DNA of 54,579 nucleotides, from NCBI GenBank assembly GCA_001783695.1, contig MFNE01000001.1:1-54579 (forward strand), in the 5' to 3' direction. Made by a program: the position numbers and the translations under genes. Under the pieces are notes generated by a model that made no database searches, had not been told where the DNA came from, and was given only the letters and a program-made list of their open reading frames with translations. The number at the start of each line of letters is the position of its first letter. Positions within the stretch are counted from its first letter, which is position 1. The stretch is from Candidatus Lambdaproteobacteria bacterium RIFOXYD2_FULL_50_16. Its GTDB lineage: Bacteria; SAR324; XYD2-FULL-50-16. Shown here one piece after another: positions 50,818 through 54,579 of this stretch.

Positions 50818-51462
50818 ATGACCCTTTTTATAGAATTTTTCCACGATCCCCTTTGCGCCTTTTGTTACATCTTTTCTGCAAGGCTTCGCAGTCTCGTAGA
50901 AGAGATAGAAGGCTTAGAGATTGAGCACCGTGCGTTTGCTTTAAGCGCAGATCAAAACGATTTGATTAGGCGTTATGGCTCAAACCAAGCGGGCAAAGAG
51001 GCGATTTTGAACCAGTGGAAACGCGCTTTAAGCTTAGAGCCTCAAGCACAGATCAACCTGGAATCCATGGCCAAGGCCAGCTTTGATTTTCCCTACTCTC
51101 TGCCTCCTTTGTTAGCCCTAAAGGCCATCGAAAACCAGTTGGGGGCATCGGGGCATTGGGACTATTTTGAGCTTCTACAACAAGCCCATTTAAGCGAAGC
51201 ACGTAATCTAAACGACCCTGAGGTGTTAATCGAGTTGGCGATGGGTCTAGGTGCTAAGCGCAAGCTTTTTATTGAAGACATGGCTACCCCAGATACCTTA
51301 GAACTAGTCGAGGCCGACTTAGAACTAGCTCGAATGTATCAGGTACACGCAGTGCCTAGTTTAGTGGTCGAACGCGGAGAATGGGTGATCAGCGGGGCGC
51401 TTGATCTAAGCGACCTCAAAGCCCGTATTTTAGCCATTCAAAAAGACATTCAAGGAGATTGA
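50818..51462 (+). CDS. DsbA-family thioredoxin-fold protein
   Basis: 214 residues without signal peptide, so probably cytoplasmic. The redox motif is Cys13-Ala-Phe-Cys16 in FHDPLCAFCY, and the cis-Pro loop is in VHAVPSLVVE near residue 180. The insertion of a helical domain between the two matches the DsbA family (FrnE-like or 2-hydroxychromene-carboxylate isomerase-like). Substrate unknown. Its TGA overlaps the cutA ATG. Confidence 0.8.
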   Translation: MTLFIEFFHDPLCAFCYIFSARLRSLVEEIEGLEIEHRAFALSADQNDLIRRYGSNQAGKEAILNQWKRALSLEPQAQINLESMAKASFDFPYSLPPLLALKAIENQLGASGHWDYFELLQQAHLSEARNLNDPEVLIELAMGLGAKRKLFIEDMATPDTLELVEADLELARMYQVHAVPSLVVERGEWVISGALDLSDLKARILAIQKDIQGD

Positions 51463-51785
51463 TGGAAACCTCCCTTTTACAAGTCACCACCACCTTACCT
51501 AGCGAAGTGCAGGCGCAAGAGTTAGGTCAAATCCTTGTCGAAGAACGTCTAGCTGCCTGCGCCCAAACCTCGGGCCCCATAGTTAGCCATTTTTTTTGGA
51601 AAGATGAATATTGCGAAGAAACCGAATGGCGGCTTACCTTAAAAACCCAAGCCTCCCGTTATGGTGACTTAGAGGAACGAATCAAAGAACTCCATCCCTA
51701 CGAACTACCTCAAATCATTGCTGTAAAAATCGCTCAGGCCTACCTGCCCTACGAAGATTGGGTCAAACACAATACCGAAGACTAA
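51462..51785 (+). CDS. cutA: Divalent-cation tolerance protein CutA
   Basis: 107-residue trimeric CutA1 fold: [20 protein letters not shown], the conserved ACAQ and WRLTLKT, and [23 protein letters not shown] lies before the ATG. Physiological role in metal tolerance is debated. One base separates it from the cyclophilin gene. Confidence 0.92.
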   Translation: METSLLQVTTTLPSEVQAQELGQILVEERLAACAQTSGPIVSHFFWKDEYCEETEWRLTLKTQASRYGDLEERIKELHPYELPQIIAVKIAQAYLPYEDWVKHNTED

Positions 51786-51786
51786 G

Positions 51787-52395
51787 ATGAAAAAACTACT
51801 TCTTTTGGCCCTAATCGTTTTTTGTACCCACCCCCTTTGGGCGGCAGACGGAATTTTTGCCGAAATCAAGACCAACAAGGGGATAATCAAGGCTGAACTT
51901 TTTTACGAAGCGGTCCCGGTGGTGGTGGAAAACTTTGTCCGCCTAGCTGAAGGCACCCGCCAATGGCGTATCCCCAATACGGAAAACGCCGTTTATCAGC
52001 CCTTTTATGAAAACCTGATCTTTCACCGGGTGATCAAAGATTTTATGATCCAAACTGGTGACCCAACTGGCACCGGGTTAGGCGGACCGGGCTATTATTT
52101 CCCCGATCAATTTAGCCCCAAACATCTGCATGCAGGCCCCGGAGTCTTGTCTATGGCCAACCATGGACCCGCGACCAATGGCAGCCAGTTTTTTATTACC
52201 CACATAGCCACCCCCTGGCTAGACGGGAAACACTCGGTTTTTGGGCAGGTGACCGAAGGTATAAACGTAGTTAATCAGATTGAACAAGGAGACCGTTTGC
52301 TATCGGTCAAGATTCTTCGGGTTGGTCCCAAGGCCGAGGCTTTTGCTTCGGGAAAAGTAGCTAGCGAGTTGCCTAAGCATCCGCCTAAACCCTGA
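51787..52395 (+). CDS. ppiA: Periplasmic cyclophilin-type peptidyl-prolyl isomerase
   Basis: Accelerates proline isomerisation in exported proteins. 202 residues, signal peptide 1-20 ([20 protein letters not shown]). The cyclophilin active-site residues are visible in [19 protein letters not shown], and the fold marker [11 protein letters not shown] and SVFGQVTEG follow. The C-terminal tail is short. It is the third gene of a DsbA-cutA-ppiA unit. Confidence 0.9.
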   Translation: MKKLLLLALIVFCTHPLWAADGIFAEIKTNKGIIKAELFYEAVPVVVENFVRLAEGTRQWRIPNTENAVYQPFYENLIFHRVIKDFMIQTGDPTGTGLGGPGYYFPDQFSPKHLHAGPGVLSMANHGPATNGSQFFITHIATPWLDGKHSVFGQVTEGINVVNQIEQGDRLLSVKILRVGPKAEAFASGKVASELPKHPPKP

Positions 52396-52401
52396 CCCAA
52401 C

Positions 52402-52430
52402 TTGTCGATTGATCTGGATTAAGCTACAAT
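52402..52430 (+). promoter_or_regulatory. Predicted promoter of the 40-residue ORF
   Basis: TTGTCG (52402-52407), exactly 17 bases, TACAAT (52425-52430), 48 bases before a small ORF with a good ribosome-binding site. Confidence 0.6.
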
Positions 52431-52477
52431 CTTAGGGTAGGGCGGTTTTTCCATAGGCTGCATATCCAGGAGTTTGT

Positions 52478-52600
52478 ATGGAGGCTATCCTAATAACCTT
52501 ACTATTAATTGGACTCAGTCTAGGCCTTGGCTACCACCTGGGCCGAGAAATTTTACGGTTTATCGACAAAAAGGCCCGTAAAAATCAAAGGCGGCGCTAA
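52478..52600 (+). CDS. Small single-helix membrane protein of 40 residues
   Basis: ATG at 52478 with AGGAG five bases upstream and a matching promoter at 52402-52430. The peptide has one hydrophobic helix ILITLLLIGLSLGLGYHLG (residues 4-22) and a short basic tail (FIDKKARKNQRRR), the layout of bacterial small inner-membrane regulators. It overlaps the end of the convergent phosphatase-like gene by four bases. No family was recognised. Promoter, ribosome-binding site and coherent membrane design are good reasons to call it real. Confidence 0.65.
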   Translation: MEAILITLLLIGLSLGLGYHLGREILRFIDKKARKNQRRR

Positions 52601-53037
52601 TTCGCTCGGTCCAGGGTTTTAGTCTGTGGTTGGGATTGATAGCCCAAGACGTTTAGCCGTCCAAAGAGTTGATCCCTTATCCGCCTGAAAGCGTCTGCCC
52701 TTTGTTCGTGAGTTTCACCGATCTTAGCCGGGTCCTCGAAGGGTAGATGAATCCAAACCTTGGTTTTAACTAAATCCGTATTTTCTAGTTCTGGTGATAG
52801 GGTTACTAATAGATCGTATCCTCGTCTGGGCAACTCATCTAAGGCTTTAGAGACCAACCCTTTAATTTCGATCTCCCGCTCGGCCAGCGCGTTTAAAGCC
52901 AAAACATGCAGCCCACCAGAAATGATCCCAGCACTGTAAACCTCCCAATGAGTACCAAACAAATGCCGAAAAATGGCTTCAGCCATCAACCCATTGGTGG
53001 CGTTATTTTGGTCTAAAAAGAGGATTTTTCCTTTCAT
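52597..53037 (-). CDS. Degenerate low-molecular-weight phosphatase / arsenate-reductase-like protein
   Basis: 146 residues with the LMW protein-tyrosine-phosphatase fold: the strand, loop and helix ILFLDQNNATNGLMAEAIF and the later strand YDLLVTLSPELENTD, then FEDPAKIGET and RIRDQLFGRL as in ArsC of this fold. The P-loop CX5R that all active members need is absent: Asp9 stands where the nucleophilic Cys should be and Asn15 where the Arg should be. It is thus probably catalytically dead, perhaps a phosphate- or protein-sensing regulator. Divergent from the outer-membrane gene. Confidence 0.78.
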   Translation of the reverse strand: MKGKILFLDQNNATNGLMAEAIFRHLFGTHWEVYSAGIISGGLHVLALNALAEREIEIKGLVSKALDELPRRGYDLLVTLSPELENTDLVKTKVWIHLPFEDPAKIGETHEQRADAFRRIRDQLFGRLNVLGYQSQPQTKTLDRAN

Positions 53038-53094
53038 ATTATTCTCCGTTGGCCTTCATATTCCCCTAATAAGGGAAGCAAAAGGCAGAAACTG

Positions 53095-53115
53095 GTAAAT
53101 TTAGCGTAAATTTAC
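53095..53115. promoter_or_regulatory. Inverted repeat between divergent genes
   Basis: GTAAATTTA (53095-53103), 3-base spacer, TAAATTTAC (53107-53115), a perfect 9-bp inverted repeat 58 bases from the phosphatase-like start and upstream of the barrel gene. Suited to a dimeric repressor, but no regulator can be named. Confidence 0.4.
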
Positions 53116-53304
53116 GATTTTTCAAAAGAGTCCTTGAACTAGAAATAACACCCCATAGACAATAGTTTGTTTTATAAAGTTTTTTATTCTCTGTAGCTTG
53201 CCTTTTTATAGGTAATTAAAGCTTTTCAAAAGCCAGATTAGATGTTAGAAAGTTGTAAATTTTATTGCCCGTTACGGGAAAACCCCTACCCCTTTGAAAA
53301 AACC

Positions 53305-53970
53305 ATGTTTAAACGATTTTTTGTTGTGGCCATGTTTGGCCTAATCGCTCCTTTGGCCTTCGCCCAGGAAGAGGCGGCTCAGGAAGCAGCTGCTCAAGCC
53401 CATGAAACCGCCGCTGACGCACAAGCTTCTCACGAAGGTGGGGATGAGCATGGTGCGGCGGCTGGTGGGATATATGTGGTGGGTAAATACTTCACCAGCC
53501 CCGGCGCAAGCTATCAGCATAGTGGCCATACCATAAAAGGCGAAACCGCCAGCGGGTTTGGCGTGGATGTGGGTTATACCTTGGGTGGCCCTTTGGCTGT
53601 TGAATTTGCCTACTCGACCGGTTCTGGAACTGTTGGCGAAGGTCAAATTGCCCCTATAAGCCATTTAAGCGCGAGCACCACCACCGAAAAAGTTACGGCT
53701 ACGGCCAACTATTCTAGTATGGCGCTGGTCGGGGTTTACACCCTACACTTGAGCGAAAAGGGTGGGTTGATTGGTAAACTGGGTTTGATCTCTGAAACCG
53801 AAGACCTAGGTGAACTGGCGGACGCCGCTTCTAGCTCGGGTGTAGTTTATGCCATCGGGTACGAACACAAACTCTTTGGCCACAACGAAGTTGTAGTTGA
53901 ATACGAAGACACCAACATCGAAGGCCCCCGCGCCTACACCCTGTTCTTGGGCTGGAAACACGGTTTCTAA
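53305..53970 (+). CDS. Small outer-membrane beta-barrel protein
   Basis: 221 residues from ATG 53305; the frame extends to 53242 but the signal peptide MFKRFFVVAMFGLIAPLAFA starts here. After an Ala/Glu/His-rich linker (about 22-55), alternating strands with aromatic ends fill the rest (GIYVVGKYFTSP, GFGVDVGYTLGGPLAVEFAY, MALVGVYTLHL), ending in LGWKHGF with C-terminal Phe, a porin/OmpA/OmpX-like eight-stranded barrel. Function unknown. The His-rich segment might bind metal (speculative). Terminator follows. Confidence 0.8.
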   Translation: MFKRFFVVAMFGLIAPLAFAQEEAAQEAAAQAHETAADAQASHEGGDEHGAAAGGIYVVGKYFTSPGASYQHSGHTIKGETASGFGVDVGYTLGGPLAVEFAYSTGSGTVGEGQIAPISHLSASTTTEKVTATANYSSMALVGVYTLHLSEKGGLIGKLGLISETEDLGELADAASSSGVVYAIGYEHKLFGHNEVVVEYEDTNIEGPRAYTLFLGWKHGF

Positions 53971-53993
53971 GGCGAAGTTCCAACTTAAGCTTT

Positions 53994-54033
53994 AAGAGGC
54001 CGGTTCCTTCTAAAGGAATCGGCCTTTTTTTTT
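53994..54033 (+). terminator. Intrinsic terminator after the barrel gene
   Basis: A long stem (about 16 pairs with G-T pairs) AGGCCGGTTCCTT / AAGGAATCGGCCT around CTA and a run of nine T. Confidence 0.85.
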
Positions 54034-54058
54034 GCCCTATCCTTAGGCCGACTTGGAC

Positions 54059-54579
54059 CTATTGTTGAGGATGGTAAAAGGCCAAGGAAGCGGGGAGGCG
54101 GACGCCTTGGAGTTCGAGCATCCGCAAGCGAGCCAGATAGGCCGTGCCCTTTAGTACTTGCTCGGCGACCTTGACCGCTAGGCGGTTTTGGGGCGCTTCT
54201 AAATAACTTCCCCTAACCCAATCGTTAAAGGCACCCATCGCAGGTCCGGTCCAAATCTGGTAGTCCATCTCCCGCCCAGGGGTATGGGCCTTGGCCCAAT
54301 GGCTCGATTGTCCGAGGTACCAGCGAAAGACCAAGGCCATCCGCTTTTTAGGGTTGGATTCGGCCTTTTTTAGTTCTGCCGGGTCACGCTGATTAAAGAA
54401 ATTGACACAATCAGCCCATACCTCATCCAGCCCTTTTTTAAACAGTTGGGCTTCCAACTTTTGGCGTTCGGCCAAAGGAATCTCTTCCATACTGTTATAG
54501 GACTGATATAAATCATATAATTTCTGGGCCCGCATGGCAAAAAGGCTGCCCCGACGTAGCACCTGCAACTTAACCCCCT
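54059..54579 (-). CDS. pfaD: PfaD-type enoyl reductase, C-terminal part (runs off the right edge)
   Basis: The minus-strand frame is open to the window end, so the gene is partial; roughly 170 C-terminal residues of an expected 530 or more are seen. They match the C-terminal region of PfaD, the trans-acting flavin enoyl reductase of polyunsaturated-fatty-acid and trans-AT polyketide synthases: LQVLRRGSLFAMRAQKLYDL, then KRMALVFRWYLGQSS, YQIWTGPAMGAFNDWVRGS. The catalytic barrel is outside the window. The rest of a pfa cluster would be further right. There is no larger gene between it and the terminator. Confidence 0.82.
   Translation of the reverse strand, partial: GVKLQVLRRGSLFAMRAQKLYDLYQSYNSMEEIPLAERQKLEAQLFKKGLDEVWADCVNFFNQRDPAELKKAESNPKKRMALVFRWYLGQSSHWAKAHTPGREMDYQIWTGPAMGAFNDWVRGSYLEAPQNRLAVKVAEQVLKGTAYLARLRMLELQGVRLPASLAFYHPQQ

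Noticed and set aside
54566-54568. TTG as a start codon of a complete 169-residue protein at the right edge
   Set aside because: The frame continues without a stop to the window end and the sequence matches the interior of PfaD, so the gene is truncated by the window.

Overview
The window looks like a contiguous piece of a diderm, Gram-negative chromosome with mid-range GC and densely packed genes. Outer-membrane-type proteins (a BamA/Omp85-like barrel at 38801-40015 and a small barrel at 53305-53970, both ending in Phe), a lipoprotein, an IHF-type protein, sigma-54, futalosine-pathway menaquinone synthesis (mqnA), a mitochondrial-like EF-G (AHIDSGKT motif) and the tail of a PfaD-type polyunsaturated-fatty-acid/polyketide enoyl reductase together suggest a deltaproteobacterium in the broad sense or a SAR324-like lineage. 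That assignment is an inference and cannot be settled from the sequence alone. I found no tRNA, rRNA, CRISPR array, intact insertion sequence or prophage.

Left part (1-9 kb): a minus-strand operon rpoN - YbjN-like - pspA - ihfB puts the stress effector PspA beside sigma-54 and an IHF subunit, two factors that drive psp transcription in E. coli. Next come the divergent peptidoglycan-recycling pair nagZ/anmK, a free-standing LarC C-terminal domain, a DUF2062 membrane protein preceded by an unlisted 51-codon ORF, and leuA. From 9 to 22.9 kb: lon, miaA, a small GGQ release-factor-like protein, a response regulator with a degenerate GGDEF domain, an exported five-module pentapeptide-repeat protein, a nucleotidyltransferase, two PTS IIA proteins (Ntr and Man types), an RDD protein, an HD phosphohydrolase, pyrC, a degenerate SDR and purF.

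Centre (23-38 kb): an 11-gene complex I operon (nuoABCDHIJKLMN) without nuoE, nuoF or nuoG, followed under its own predicted promoter by an unusually long (1517-residue) pyruvate:ferredoxin/flavodoxin oxidoreductase. Together with mqnA this suggests pyruvate -> ferredoxin -> complex I -> menaquinone electron flow with no NADH-input module in this locus.

Right part (38-54.6 kb): a structured 400-base spacer, a small lipoprotein, an operon pairing a membrane-anchored AraC-type regulator with an Omp85-like barrel (perfect 16-bp palindrome upstream), fusA, mqnA, cinA, an exported protein of unknown function, rpsU, a lipoate/octanoate ligase-family protein, a U32 peptidase-family protein, a UvrD/PcrA helicase, a DsbA-family protein, cutA, a periplasmic cyclophilin, an unlisted 40-residue membrane protein with its own promoter, a low-molecular-weight phosphatase relative that has lost its catalytic Cys and Arg, a small outer-membrane barrel, and the C-terminal end of pfaD running off the right edge.

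Three divergent gene pairs have start codons only 9-36 bases apart, and several enzymes are degenerate (GGDEF, SDR, LMW phosphatase). The strongest leads are the NuoEFG-less complex I with the enlarged PFOR, the rpoN/pspA/ihfB operon, the strict arithmetic of the pentapeptide modules, the two small ORFs and the pfaD edge.
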